Shown: positions 33,801 through 45,269 of the stretch, one piece after another
Layout of the letters: every line of letters begins with the position of its first letter
Numbering within the stretch: position 1 is the first letter of the stretch
NCBI GenBank assembly: GCA_935421135.1
Contig: OW285187.1
Span: 31,064,818-31,128,817 of the forward strand
Direction: 5' to 3'
Length of the DNA: 64,000 nucleotides
DNA from: Bugulina stolonifera
Lineage: Eukaryota; Bryozoa; Gymnolaemata; Cheilostomatida; Bugulidae
Notes under the pieces: model-generated
Databases searched by the model: none
Told to the model about the DNA's origin: nothing
What the model saw: the letters and a program-made list of their open reading frames with translations, nothing else
Translations under genes and position numbers: made by a program

Positions 33801-36800
33801 CAGCTACTAATAAACTAGAAACCTACTTTCAACTAGTACTCTCCAGTTTAGCGTGTACCCTGGCAGTATTACTATTATACTCTCCAGCTTAGTGTGTGCC
33901 CTGGCAGTATTACTATTATACTCTCCAGTTTAGTGTGTGCCCTGGCAGTATTACTATTATACTCTCCAGCTTAGTGTGTGCCCTGGCAGTATTACTATTA
34001 TACTCTCCAGCTTAGTGTGTGCCCTGGCAGTATTACTATTATACTCTCCAGTTTAGTGTGTGCCCTGGCAGTATTACTATTATACTCTGGTGAGTTTATA
34101 GGTTTGCTGTACCAAGTATTTATTATTCTCGATTAGTTACCTCTTGTTCCATAAGTAAATTGGTAGCACCAGAATGATACTGAACTGGCACTTGCCTCCA
34201 GCTGAATCATCAGCCAAATAGACGACTGGCTTTCAATCACAGTACATAATGCCATTTGTTACTGCTAATCATTTGCAACATGTTAATGCTATTGAAGTCA
34301 GTCAAATAAAAATATTACTAAAGAGTATGCATGATCTACTCTGTTCTTAATAGTAGAAAGAGTGATATTATTATTATTTTATGTAATCTGCATTACTTAC
34401 AATAATTTTACACTCTTGAGCAGACACCATTGCTTCACCCAAACTTCCTGCGGCTGCACAGCTGGCTAGGAAGTACAGAGCATTCATTTTTGATGGATGA
34501 GCTCCATTTGCAGCTCTTACAAGGACGGCCATTAGCTCTTTCACTTCTGTAAGAGCAGATAAATCCAGATGTAAAACCTTGATTAACCTGTCTCTACATG
34601 TAGCAGTAAACAGTGTATGCTATTATTTACATGTACATGTATATACAGTGCCAAGTATAAGTCATATCAATAGGGCCTAAATCTATACTGCATATATGTA
34701 TTTAAATTCTATAGCAATTGCATTTATGTATCACACTTACTCTCTGTAAAGGTCAACTTCCTAATCAGCTCTGTAACTGTGATGGAGTCATAATATTCTG
34801 CATCTGGATGTTTCCAGGGATTCTCTGCACCAACAGCCTTGATCAATTTTTCCAGCTACAAGTTTGCAAATATTCTAATACATAATATACATGGCGTAGC
34901 AAAATTGTGATTTAGCTGAATATAGAATAGTATATAATACAACATGCACATTGCTTTTGCAGGGAAGTTTTACATGTAAAATTGATAACCTGTGCACAGT
35001 GTTCTAAGTGGAACAAATGAGGTGGGTACATGTGCATGCAATCTTACAGATTAGTGTTGTATAACTATCCACTTAATCTTATAGTAGCTAAGCAATTAGT
35101 GAATTACTAAAATGGAAAATTATCCTCTGGTGAGATTCCAACCCATGTCCCCTATGAATGATAGTCAAACACTCTACCACGACACTATCAGGTCCACAGT
35201 GACTGCATGTGGAAGACTAGCTATTAAAATTAGGGTACACTGAAATTGAGGAGGGTACATGCAGTATACTCCTGCATCAGGGGCGGATATAGGAAATATT
35301 TCAACACCAGCCTATTTTCAAGAAGTCATGAATTTCACGCGTCTGAGGGAGTTAATACAAGATAAGTGTGGAACATGAACATGCATGGGTACAGTCTACA
35401 CATATAACATGACTATTACAGGACTATAAAATGACTGTACTGCCTGAGCTAGTAAATAGAAAATGAGTTGAAGCCTAGATATGCATAGTATTGATAGTTT
35501 ACAGAGCACAGCTAGTATTGCATGCTTGATTGAACACACGCCTAGGATGGTGGCGTGGTTGCCTATAGCCGCCCCTGTCCTGCATAACCACACTTCGAAC
35601 ACTGCCCGTGCATTTATTGCTTCAAAAAAGAAAATGCAAATATGCACCGTAGCTGCAAGGAATCCTACATAGAACACATAAATATTGCTACAAATAACTA
35701 TTACGCAAAACAATGTCAAGAAAACGCTTCAGAGGTAATGTTTCTACTAATACAGCAGAGGTTGTACATACCCTCATAAAAACTTGTCCCAAGTCTAGTG
35801 TGCCTATTATACCAATAGATGGCAGATCTGAAGAGTACGTGTGTACTCTGGAGTCTGAGTTGAGGCGAATACATTTATTGCCAGTGGAGTTTTGGTCATA
35901 AGTACCCATATCCAGCTCCTTCAACAGTTCCAGCACATCATACTGTTTTCTGGTAAGATAGAAGCACACCGATCAATTTAATTCATTTCCTGATATAACG
36001 GAAGAACGAATAAAAAATACCATTTAGATGGTCTACTATGTGTAGGGTAGATTTTGTTGCTGCAGAAATTTTAGAGTTCGATCTGGAGAGGATCTGTCGT
36101 CAAATTCTCCACTTAGGTACTACACAAGAGTAGAGTCATAATTCCATCTGCCTCTGGTTTCAACTTGCTTAAAGGATCCCTGTCACTAATTACCTTGCTC
36201 AGCAAATGTAGATTTGTGTTAAAATGAAGGCAGCAGGAAAGTTACAAGTTGCGGAGTTGTGCTCTCAACATATTTCTGCTTCCCATGATGCATCGCGCGA
36301 TGCGCTATGTGCTGCCCTAGGACGATTTTTTTAATGAAGACACCCTAAACGGCAATTTTTTTATATAAGTTGTATAGAGAGAGGTTTCGTTTTTTGAGAA
36401 TATTTTCAAAAGTAGCTTGAAAAATGCAAAAATAATCCATGAGCATATACTACTTGCAACCATGCACCCTTCAATTTATATTACACCCTCGAAAAAAGTT
36501 TTATTTTTATAGCTGCCATTGTTTATCCGAAACTATGGATTATCATACTAGCATCAAATTTTATAAACAAAACAAAGTCACATGACCATGCTAGCGGTCT
36601 GCACGTGGTATTTTGTTTACAATACAATTGATCACAGAGTTATTGCAAGTACCAAGGTACTATACTATCTATCTTCGTCTATGTCTATGGATTGAGTTGA
36701 GAATTCATAGTGCACAGAAATGCTAAGAATGGCGTTCGAAATTTGGATTTTCATTTCATAAATTTCATTTTCTAAAGAATATGAGCTTAGTTTATGGCCA

Positions 36801-39800
36801 GATTGTCAGCTACCACAATACTCAGCATAGTAAGCATTTACTATATGTACTCTTTTTTTTATTTATTTCGTTTAAAAAACAAATGATTAGGTTTGAAATT
36901 AAATATTATTATAATATTTATATTAATTTTTTAAATGATAAAAAGAGTTAGATAACTTATAATACAAAAAAAAGGAAGTCATGTGATTATGATATTTCAT
37001 ATTATATTATAATGTTAATTAGGTTATATTATGATATAATTTAATATAATAATCTAAATGATTATCATATCATTATGATTTTAACATATATTTATATTTA
37101 TATTACAATACTGGTGAAACTAAATTTCAGTTAGTATTAAATTTAGTTTTGACAATCGGTCACAATGAACTTTGTAAAAATGTGAAGTTATTGTATTGTT
37201 GTATTAAATCATCTACAATGTACATATTCAAATATAATTTTGAATTTACAATATACATATCCTGCGAAAATGCAAACAATAATTCCATCATAAAGTTTAT
37301 TTCTAAAATAATCAATTGACTGATCTGGTCTATCCAAGATATTTGTATTACTGTATTTAGTTTATTCACTCTTTCAAGCCCCCCCCCCCCCTTTTTCCCA
37401 GGCTAAATCTAAAAGATTGGTGGGACTGATGCTAACTTCATTAGACACAAACTCACCCTTATCTAATGCAGCTGAGCTAACCTGGTGTACTTTTATGTAT
37501 GTTTGCATGGTCAAAGTTTCTTTTCGTTTAAAACAGCCAAGTTTTATTTCTAAAGCATTTTATGTTTTTATCGTATTTGTATCTTATGATGTACTCACTG
37601 TGTTGATTACAGGCTAGTTCCAATACTGTCAGCAAGTAACTTTCCTGACATTGATAAAGACATAGTTGAACTCGACTGTTTGTTGGAAAGAAGGAATGAT
37701 CTGGTGAGCAGGGTAAAGACACACACTCACCTTTGATGAAGAATATTTAAATCGAATGCCAACCTCAATTTCTACATCCAGTTCTTTATACTGGTAGGTG
37801 TTTATAATTTATTATGTAGCGACAAGGCTCGTTACAAGGTAGCATTAAAACCGTCTTCTTGAATTTAACTTATGCATAAACTTATAAACTCATTGAGGTA
37901 AATTTCATCAGTTTATTCTTGCAAAATGTGAAACACACATGCTTTAGCTAATAAAACTGACAACCCATGTGATTTAGGTTTTCATTCCGAAAGTCTTCCT
38001 TCTGTGCCATATCGAACTATAATAATATTCAGCTCTAGGAGCCGTGGAGACCCATTCGACTAGCTCTGCTATCGGGCAGCCACATTAAAGAATTGTGTTT
38101 GGCGCCATGAATATTATATTATTATCATTATTATTTAGCACAGTGAGATGCCAAAGCTGTATGAACGAACGGGAACAAAGCTAGACCAATTCCATGCGAC
38201 CAGACACTGGTGTAGAAATTCTAATTCATCTATTCTCCAGCTTGCACCATATCATCTTTATCTCCAATGTTGGAAAAAGCATAGGTAAGTGTTGTAGCAG
38301 TAATATGTTATGTACATTAACTTGATTATCAGTACTAGTACTTCAGCATCATCTATTCAACAGGGTGGGAAATTCTGCTGTGAGAGTTGAACCCAACCAA
38401 AACTACATTGCCACTAACTATTGATGTGTTCTCTTCGAGGGTCACAACCACTTTTCTTAATAAAATGCTCTACAAATTTGAATTGCAGATAGTACATATT
38501 GGATTGCAAAAGAAGCGTTCCAAATGTACAGTTCACCCGTACTCCAAGAGGTTTCTTCAACAAGTAACTCTATAAAAGGTGAAGCGTTATAGTGCCTCAG
38601 CATTCAAGCTGAGTGATTACGATTGAAAACAAACTTCTGCTGGCACGCTACATGGACTGTGTATCTCATTATGATTTCTGTTCATGTTCAATACTTTACA
38701 CATGTATTTTACTCTGGATTCGGCTGTTTTCATCGTTGTATTTTGTTATAAACAGATATCGTAAATAAACAATAAATGTTTTAAGATATTGAAGTTGAAT
38801 AGTCATTCGATGTCCTCATATTAATAACTAAGAATGACGGTTACATTTTCAGAAAGTACGACAAATCAAATAATAGTCAGAATCATTTCAAACATTTTTG
38901 TTTAAATGTATATGAATCATAGTTGGGCGGATCTATACTTGTGCACGTGATTCCATGGCTATTGGTTTTAGTCTCCAGCACTTTGCCAAAAGTATACTAG
39001 TAGGCCTAAATTAATCTTGCAATAACAGCTCGGTGTCATAAAACGGAGAGGGCAATAAAATTTGTCTAGAGACTGTATTGGTAAATAATCAGTAAATTGA
39101 TGTTCATAACTACAGCAGTTACATGTCTTTGCAAATGGAAAATTGCAGTTTCATCTAGTAAAATAAATCCTCCCTAAAGCCTAAGAAAGATAAGAAAAAT
39201 AGCACAAAATAAATGTAAAATCAAATATAATAGTCCAAAGTATAAATTTTGAGCTGCATGTATTTTCCATTTACTATGGCTGCAAACACAAAAAACATGA
39301 GTAATCTTGGAATTCAAAATAATGACATCTTGGAACAAAACTAAATCCACTCGGCTAATTGCAAATAACCATGAGTGCATAATATTAGTTCTTGTTAACA
39401 TTAAAGCTTGTGGATTACGGTCACTTGAAACGAAGCAGTAATAATCGACTTAGTAAATAGAAAAGATCACCAATGTAACTGCACAATATAGAAAAAAATC
39501 AAAATGGAATTGGCCATCACAGGCATCAAATACAACATGTACTGTACTCATTGAAATTCTATTTACTGAAAGATCATACATGAAATATCAAGCCAACTGC
39601 AACTAATACATATAAAAATGAAAAAAATTCCAATTGTGGCAGAATATTAATATTTGAAGGTACCGGTCAATACTTTACAAACCATACGATTGATTTGGCT
39701 GCTCGAATTGTTGGTAAGTACTTCAGTTCAAGCATGTTGCTTGATAGATGTTTCTATTCTACAACATTATGTGAACATGTTATCATACCATTGGATCACT

Positions 39801-41804
39801 TAAAAGTACATTAACAACAACAGATGGTACCTAAAATCAGACCACACTAAGCAACTGAATATAACTGCTAGGTACAATGTAATAGATTGAAAATGATGAA
39901 TACAAATCAAATCGATACCAATTTTGCTAGGCTACATTCCAAAAACCACAGTACAGAAAAGTAATATGTACATGCAGCAGTGTTTACAGCGAAAGTTTTG
40001 CTGAACTGATGCGACAACACTTCACATTTTTTGATTAGACAGAACCTTGAAAGTTGATGATGCACTTACCTTATGTATACCTATGTACAACAAGTCAACT
40101 CAGTGTCCAAGGTACAATACTCGTCACTCAAGTATGACTTTAAGAGGTTGCCATTGATGGGACTTGACATTCCTGGGTCATAGTCTTGACAAACTGCTAA
40201 AAAGAAGCATTCATTACACACATTTTAGTCATCATAGTATTATTATTACAACAGAGAAAGCAAATGAGTTGACTATAGTGTCATCAAAAGTTTATTTTAC
40301 TTACGGCTGCAATCAAAGAATACAATTATTTTGAAATTCAATAAATTAAGTTTTTGATTAGGTGCTGTATAAAGGCCTACATATATGTAGATAGCAACAA
40401 TCATAGTTAATCAAGTTAATATTATAATCCCAATATTTTATTTTGCATTTTATCCATTTTAGTAAAGTTTAAAATAGTGTAGTAAAGTAGGCTACATTCA
40501 TAATAATTAACCATAAGTAACTAGTATGTTATTTTAACAAATTACTTATGTACCAATGTGAACAAAAAGTAAATAACAATAATTATCATTGCTATATCCA
40601 CATGTATAAATAACTTTTTTTAATATCAACTACACTGGCATAGTACATTCACATTGACATTAAGAATTAAATTAAAATCAAAATTAATTTACTTTCATTG
40701 ATTTGATATGATAATCAAATGATTGCAAATTCTTGCTGTGCTTGCCATATACCTTGTATCATATCATCTCTTGATAGCATTTTCATCTTGCAACAATAAT
40801 TTCATTTTGGCAAAAGCAAAATATTATATTTTATTCTAATTCTGTCCACAGCCAACTGATTCCCATCGATCACCCAATGGGTTTTCCCACACGTGTACAT
40901 GCGCATTCGATTTAGTTAGCCAATTATAATAAAGTTCAAGTAACCAATCATGACGTTCGCTCTAGCGAGCACATGGGTGTCTCAAAATGTAAACAAAAAC
41001 GGTGACACTGATCCTTTAAAACGTGAGGAAGCAACAGTAGAACCGAGTGTAACCTGGAATTTCAGGTGGATATAATAAGAGCAGAGTTGAACCGCCACAA
41101 AATATGCGAAACCTGAGCATTTGTTACCTTTATATCAGAGAGGGTGAGCAGTGAAGGGGTTTCCCTAGGCCAGTTGAGTGGAAGTGAAATGTGCACCTTG
41201 TACTTGTGGTGAACTGGCGTTAAAGCCGGCTGCAGATGACGCCACAGGAAGGTTGAACCTGCCGTCAGGGTGGACGTTGTTTTAGACATTAAATCCATAT
41301 AATGTACACTATACACTACACAGTATTACCGCTAACCCCATAAACTTATACAATTATAAGTGCAAGTTTTAACCAAAACTTACCCACCGACCCACATTCC
41401 TCCAAACTCCCAACCATGAACATCATCATTTCCATCAACATCTGCACATTTCAAATCCTGTACTACAGTTCTACCTCCTATACGATCTGCAATAATTGCT
41501 AATTGGGTTGTACATCACACAACTGCTGTGTTAGAAGTGGAAAAAATGAGGTGAGTCCACAATACCTGTAATTTCAGGATAGAGTTTGGTGCACCCATGT
41601 GCCTTCACTTCTGACACTGCATGATTGATATTCCGTAAACTGATTTTCTATCTAATCTTCTGACATTATTAATGAGATACATTTACCTTTAGCTTCCAGC
41701 ACACAGACTTTGAGCTGAGGGTTAGCTTTGAGTAATGTATGAGCAGCACTTAGACCAGAGAATCCTGCACCAACACACACCACATCATATTCTATTGCTG
41801 ACAT
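30825..41804 (-). CDS. Monoamine-oxidase-like FAD amine oxidase, copy A (11 exons)
   Basis: Minus-strand exons: 41687-41804, 41384-41486, 35772-35949, 34741-34855, 34401-34546, 33609-33701, 33164-33355, 32738-32905, 32331-32518, 31706-31793, 30825-30857. Exon lengths are 118, 103, 178, 115, 146, 93, 192, 168, 188, 88 and 33, exactly as in copy B; 473 codons plus stop. Motifs: [13 protein letters not shown] (FAD Rossmann), [16 protein letters not shown] (active-site Lys region), YSGGCPG (covalent-FAD Cys of MAO, followed by Pro instead of the cage Tyr), and [20 protein letters not shown] (keeps the second cage Tyr). It ends [10 protein letters not shown] with no membrane anchor. Intron 2 holds a 4.8-kb TTAA-flanked insertion absent from copy B. 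No stop or frameshift seen; both copies look functional. Confidence 0.9.
30986..31581. mobile_element. pogo/Tc1-like MITE in oxidase A intron 10
   Basis: A 596-bp element flanked by TA dinucleotides, with inverted ends CAGTGAAACTTGCTTAATTC and …AATTAAGCAACTCCCACTG. Internal blocks (AATTGGTTTGAATTAGGCC, GAACTAACCAAGTTTTTGAA) are shared with the shorter copy at 23165-23351. No transposase. Confidence 0.7.
33838..34083. repeat. 41-bp minisatellite, six copies, in oxidase A intron 5
   Basis: Six consecutive 41-bp units beginning ACTCTCCAG and containing GTGTGTGCCCTGGCAGTATT. Copies differ at only a few sites (TTTAG or CTTAG; the first copy has GCGTGTACC). Oxidase B lacks the array, so it expanded after the gene duplication. 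Confidence 0.95.
35110..35210 (-). mobile_element. tRNA-like SINE head, minus strand
   Basis: On the minus strand: an A-box-like TAGTGTCGTGGTAGAGTG and a B-box-like GGGTTGGAATCTC at tRNA-like spacing. It is unlikely to be a functional tRNA gene. It lies in intron 3 of oxidase A. Confidence 0.45.
36224..36334 (+). CDS. 36-codon ORF next to the left transposon end
   Basis: Begins 51 bases inside the TTAA element, reads [20 protein letters not shown] and onward, and ends TAA. The composition is protein-like. It could be the first exon of a transposon gene, but no good donor joins it in phase to the exon at 37402, so this is speculative. Confidence 0.2.
   Translation: MKAAGKLQVAELCSQHISASHDASRDALCAALGRFF
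37402..38424 (+). CDS. Unrecognised four-exon gene inside the TTAA element
   Basis: Exons that join in phase: 37402-37484 (acceptor after a C/T tract; [20 protein letters not shown]…), 37613-37712 or -37703 ([20 protein letters not shown]…), 38139-38284 ([20 protein letters not shown]… ending at a perfect GTAAGT donor) and 38364-38424 (ending …YIATNY, stop). The first intron has a weak GTGTAC donor. The only in-frame Met of the first exon is at 37429; a 5' exon upstream is likely but not found. AATAAA signals follow (near 38458 and 38764). The protein is charged, soluble-looking and matches no family I know. It could be a transposon gene, a captured host gene, or the 3' end of a larger transposase. 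Confidence 0.5.
39600..39713 (+). other. Candidate plus-strand exon in the TTAA element
   Basis: About 35 open codons ending with a consensus donor (GTTG|GTAAGT), including [20 protein letters not shown]. No linked acceptor or neighbouring exon in phase was identified. Confidence 0.25.
40081..40364 (-). CDS. Candidate two-exon minus-strand coding segment in the TTAA element
   Basis: Exon 40305-40364 (acceptor TTTATACAG, donor GTAAGT) reads [19 protein letters not shown]. It joins in phase to exon 40081-40196 (acceptor TTTTTAG), which reads [20 protein letters not shown] then [17 protein letters not shown] and stops at TAG. Phase agreement and good splice sites support coding, but no start exon was found. 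It is convergent with the plus-strand gene in the same element. No family recognised. Confidence 0.35.
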
Positions 41805-42494
41805 GGTTAGCACTGTTAGTAGCTGTTACTAGCGGTCCCACTAGGCCCACTGTCTACTGAATTAGTGACTACATGCAAGAGTGTATTTGCTTATAAATAA
41901 TATATCATAATTGACGTAGGCGGTATACAAACACTAGAGCACTTCAACTATTAGCCTTGCAGACAGTGCAAACAATATATTAGAAGGCGTGTCTAATGAG
42001 TATGCATATATGTAATACATGGGCATTGTAGGTATTCATGAGTCAGAGTCACAAGGCCAGTGGTCTCATGATCCGTATTAGTAGCGTTATCGATTATGTC
42101 TTCATAGATAAGCGAACATTATCATTGTTATTGTTATTATGCAATTCTAAGGAATTACAGAACTGTTTTGGAACACACCATTTTGCAAATGCACATTTTT
42201 TGATGCAATAAGAAGCTTGAACTGCAAGTTTTTGCCATCAACATTATTATATTATATCTATGTGTGTATTGTGGTGGTGTGTGGTGGAAAAGCCGACCTA
42301 CCTAACACCCCGGCCGACCTACGCAGAGGTAATCAAAAGGGCCCTGTCACCCAAACGGATCCTTTCTGTCTCAAGTGACTCTAAACGTTCATGCATGCAT
42401 ATTCAGGAACGCTTGTTTAGATTACTCATGTAAATCATTGTAGCAAGTTGATATTACTAACTATTTCTAGGTCTTTTGTATATTATAAATTATG
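41805..42494. other. Upstream region of oxidase A
   Basis: No gene. It should hold the minus-strand promoter of oxidase A just right of 41804; no clear TATA box is seen. Repeated GCCGACCTAC motifs near 42293-42325 may belong to the neighbouring LTR. Confidence 0.45.
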
Positions 42495-43138
42495 GCCAAC
42501 GTTGCAGATTGTGCCAGTTTTTACATATATAATATCTTTCACATGATTATAAGCCCTTTTTGTCATGGCCGACCCTTTTTAGGTCGGACCTCGGGCACTT
42601 TTCCGCCATATTGTTATGCAATTTCCGGGGCCGATACTCTATCGTCCCACCCAATACTCTATCGGGCTCTTTACCGGAACTTTTACCGGAAACTGATTTA
42701 GTATAAAAGCAAGTACATTCTCCTATGCTAGTCAGTTGTTGATTGCGCTCCAATAAAGCAACATCTCTCAACTCAACCTACAGAGTCTTACTCTTGCAGG
42801 CAGGCAGCTCCAGCCTTAGTTCCTTTGGAACTTTAGCGCCCTCCTACTCGTTTAAGACACTTTCAACATTCTTTATGAGTATAAACATCGGACCTACATC
42901 CTTAATCCAACATTAGGAACTTCAACACTCATAGGAGTTTAAACATCGGACCTACACCGATCCTTGACTCTTCAATGAGTCTAAGCATCGGGCCTACGTC
43001 CTTACAACACTAATAACAGCTACATAACTGTTCACTCTTTATGTAATGGTGGAAGTACAACTTGGCAGACCACTCCCAAGCACTTCCTACACTCGTGTCT
43101 ACATCGGCACCAGTGTGGCCAACCCATAAAACATTACA
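42495..43138 (+). repeat. Old LTR-like block
   Basis: Holds GGTCGGACCTCGGG, ATGCAATTTCCGG, CCGGAACTT, a TATA box (GTATAAAAGC near 42701), CAATAAAGCAAC (near 42752) and repeated CATCGGACCTAC. It ends AAAACATTACA. Its order of elements matches the block at 25.7-26.3 kb. The left boundary is uncertain; no internal retrotransposon sequence is attached, so it is probably a solo LTR. Confidence 0.6.
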
Positions 43139-43235
43139 GTATTACCATTGTCAATTATTATGAAAGTGTGCATTATTTTCATGATTGAACCAACGTTTTA
43201 TTATTTTATAAGCTAGGTGACTATGTTCTAATATA

Positions 43236-43767
43236 TAGTGCTGGGCAGTTTGGATTTGCACTTTAATTCAGTATTTTGCTGTATTTTAAAAAACTGAATG
43301 ATACTGAAATTGTCTGCTACTGCTTGGTTTTCCCAATTTTGAAAAAAACTGAATCAAATTGCTAATTCCATGCTCAATAATGAGAGTTGTCACACTCTGC
43401 TTTTGACCATAATGGCAGCCATTTTTATTTTTCTTGATAAATTGGAACTCTTTAATACTAATTATTTGTAATTATATGTACATACATAAATATATAAGTA
43501 CGAAAAACTGAATAAAGCTACAGCAAATAATCACTGGGTGACAACGATGGTTGCAGCAAAGTCAAAATAGCAAGGAAGATATTGAATTTTAAAGATTGAA
43601 AGAGGTACATGCATGCGACACTAGCCACTACCGGAAATGGGCATGTTAGAGAAATAGACACAATTTGAATATAAAAACTGAATTAAATTTAACCACCGCA
43701 TTCAATTTCGGTTCGCAAAGCAAGAGAAAATAAAAACTGAATGATACCGAAACACCGTGCAGCACTA
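43236..43767. mobile_element. hAT-type MITE with 8-bp target duplication
   Basis: Inverted ends TAGTGCTGGGCAGTTTGG and the complement of TAGTGCTGCACGGTGTTTCG. Flanking 8-mers CTAATATA (43228-43235) and CTAATACA (43768-43775) agree at seven of eight positions, as expected for hAT target duplication. 532 bp, no transposase. Confidence 0.8.
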
Positions 43768-44003
43768 CTAATACAATCTGTGTGATGTACTAGAATCATC
43801 TTATCAGAATCAGATGAGTAATCATCAAATTACTTACAGATAGGACAACACTTAGTCCTACGATTAGTTTCTGACTTTTAAACTTAAACTTAATGGTAAT
43901 AACATGTTTCTGAGAATTTATTAATTTTACTGCAATGTTTAAATATTCTGATTGTGATGTAAAATTCTTTTACTATTACAATGTACATGTGTATGTAAAA
44001 ACA

Positions 44004-44717
44004 GGCACTAATAAGCTATTGATCATCATTAGAAGTTGTCCTCTCCCAATTTATCTTCCTCTTCTTTATGCGTAGGCCACACCGCAGCAAATTTTTAGCG
44101 AAAAGCGAATTTTGGCCAGTGGCGAATTCGCAGATTCGCAAAATATGTGCTAATTCGCGGAAAATATGCGAATTCGCATTAGCTGAGTTGAATCAGCTAA
44201 TTCGCAACTCGCTAATTTGTGATTGGCCAATTTTTACTTGTCACGTTACTGTCACGTGTTCAGAGCCACGGATTTTCAATCAATCATGAGTTTAAATTAT
44301 TATATTAAAATATTTATTTTAACTGATGAATAAAATAAATACTTCCGTTTGCAAGAATTGTGTAAAACGAATAAAAGTAAGAATAAAACAATTATTATAT
44401 TTTATTCTATTTTAATTATAATTTTATTTTACATTTTTCGGAGTTCTAGTTCTGCAGTGAATGAGAAACATGACCGAGGATAATAGTTTTTGATCCCTTA
44501 TTGGGTGAAATCAAATCGTCCACAATGCGAATTCACTTATAGCTTTTGCAGTGTGGCACACTCGATTCTAATTTGCGAATTTGCCTTTGGCAAAAATTCG
44601 CTATTCGCAAGAAAATTCGCTGTAGTGTGGCCTAAGCTTTACCCTGAGAGAAAAAAGAAGAGGAAGATAAATTGGGAGAGGACAACTTCTAATTATGATC
44701 AATAGCTTATTAGTGCC
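44004..44717. mobile_element. Double-palindrome foldback element
   Basis: The outer arms (44004-44067 and 44654-44717) are nearly perfect inverted copies of about 64 bp, starting GGCACTAATAAGCTATTGAT and containing AGAAGTTGTCCTCTCCC. Inside, a second pair of termini (44073 TAGGCCACAC… and …GTGTGGCCTA 44634) bounds a segment rich in GCGAATTCGC-type repeats. Non-coding. Decayed copies of the outer arm occur near 2.4-2.8 kb. Confidence 0.8.
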
Positions 44718-45063
44718 CGTGTACTGAATCCTGATATCCAATGGTCACTCATGCAGTAACAATCATGCCTGACAGGAGAGTTTTCCTAATTACATAATGT
44801 ACATGTAACTGTTTTAAGCCTATTGGATTTCTATTCGGCATGCCTCTAGCAATTTTTCATGAGGAATAACTGTGAACAATTATGATTGCTTACAAGGATG
44901 TAATAATATGCGTTTCAAATGTCCACATGGGTCTATATGGTCCAATAACAGCATCTTACACCAATACATCACCTTTTTAGCAAAGTCTACTAACACATGC
45001 ATTTGTACCTCTGAAAATTTTGTTTTGATTTGTATTGTGTAATGCTCAATAGCTGGCTTTGTT

Positions 45064-45269
45064 CTGCAGAGGTACAGGATCAGTTTACCATGGCTTGATC
45101 AAGAGCAGAGATATTTAAAGCCAGCTGTTAATCTTCAGGTACAAATTTAAATACTAAGTAAGCAACACATTGAGTGATTGCTTGTCATATACTGGGAATT
45201 TTAGTTTAACATATTTTTAAGAGAGAATTTTCTAATAAAAGATTTTGCAGAGTTGCTTCTCCTGTTAAG
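45064..45269 (+). promoter_or_regulatory. Type-1 promoter/first-exon module of the 45.88-kb gene
   Basis: A conserved block found upstream of three genes in the array (here, 47.7 and 57.05 kb) with a partial copy at 62.7 kb. It starts CTGCAGAGGTACAGG, contains GATATTTAAAG (TATA-like) and an AATTTT-rich middle, and ends at the donor TTAAG|GTAAATAT (intron from 45270). It is interpreted as promoter plus non-coding exon 1. Confidence 0.55.

Larger units (their letters stand above)
36173..41015. mobile_element. TTAA-flanked DNA transposon-like insertion (4.84 kb)
   Basis: Both sides carry TTAA (36169-36172 and 41016-41019), with short inverted ends AGGATCCCTGTCAC (left) and the complement of AGGATCAGTGTCAC (right). 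The equivalent intron of oxidase B has a single GCTTACC at this point, so the insertion postdates the gene duplication. TTAA target duplication is used by the piggyBac and Kolobok superfamilies. I recognise no transposase. Candidate exons on both strands lie inside (see below). The limits are well supported; the superfamily is open. Confidence 0.75.

Noticed and set aside
33838..34083. CRISPR-like array
   Set aside because: Direct tandem units without spacers in a eukaryotic intron; an ordinary minisatellite.
35110..35210. Functional tRNA gene
   Set aside because: A- and B-box-like sequences are present but a full cloverleaf with paired acceptor stem was not found; a SINE head is more likely.
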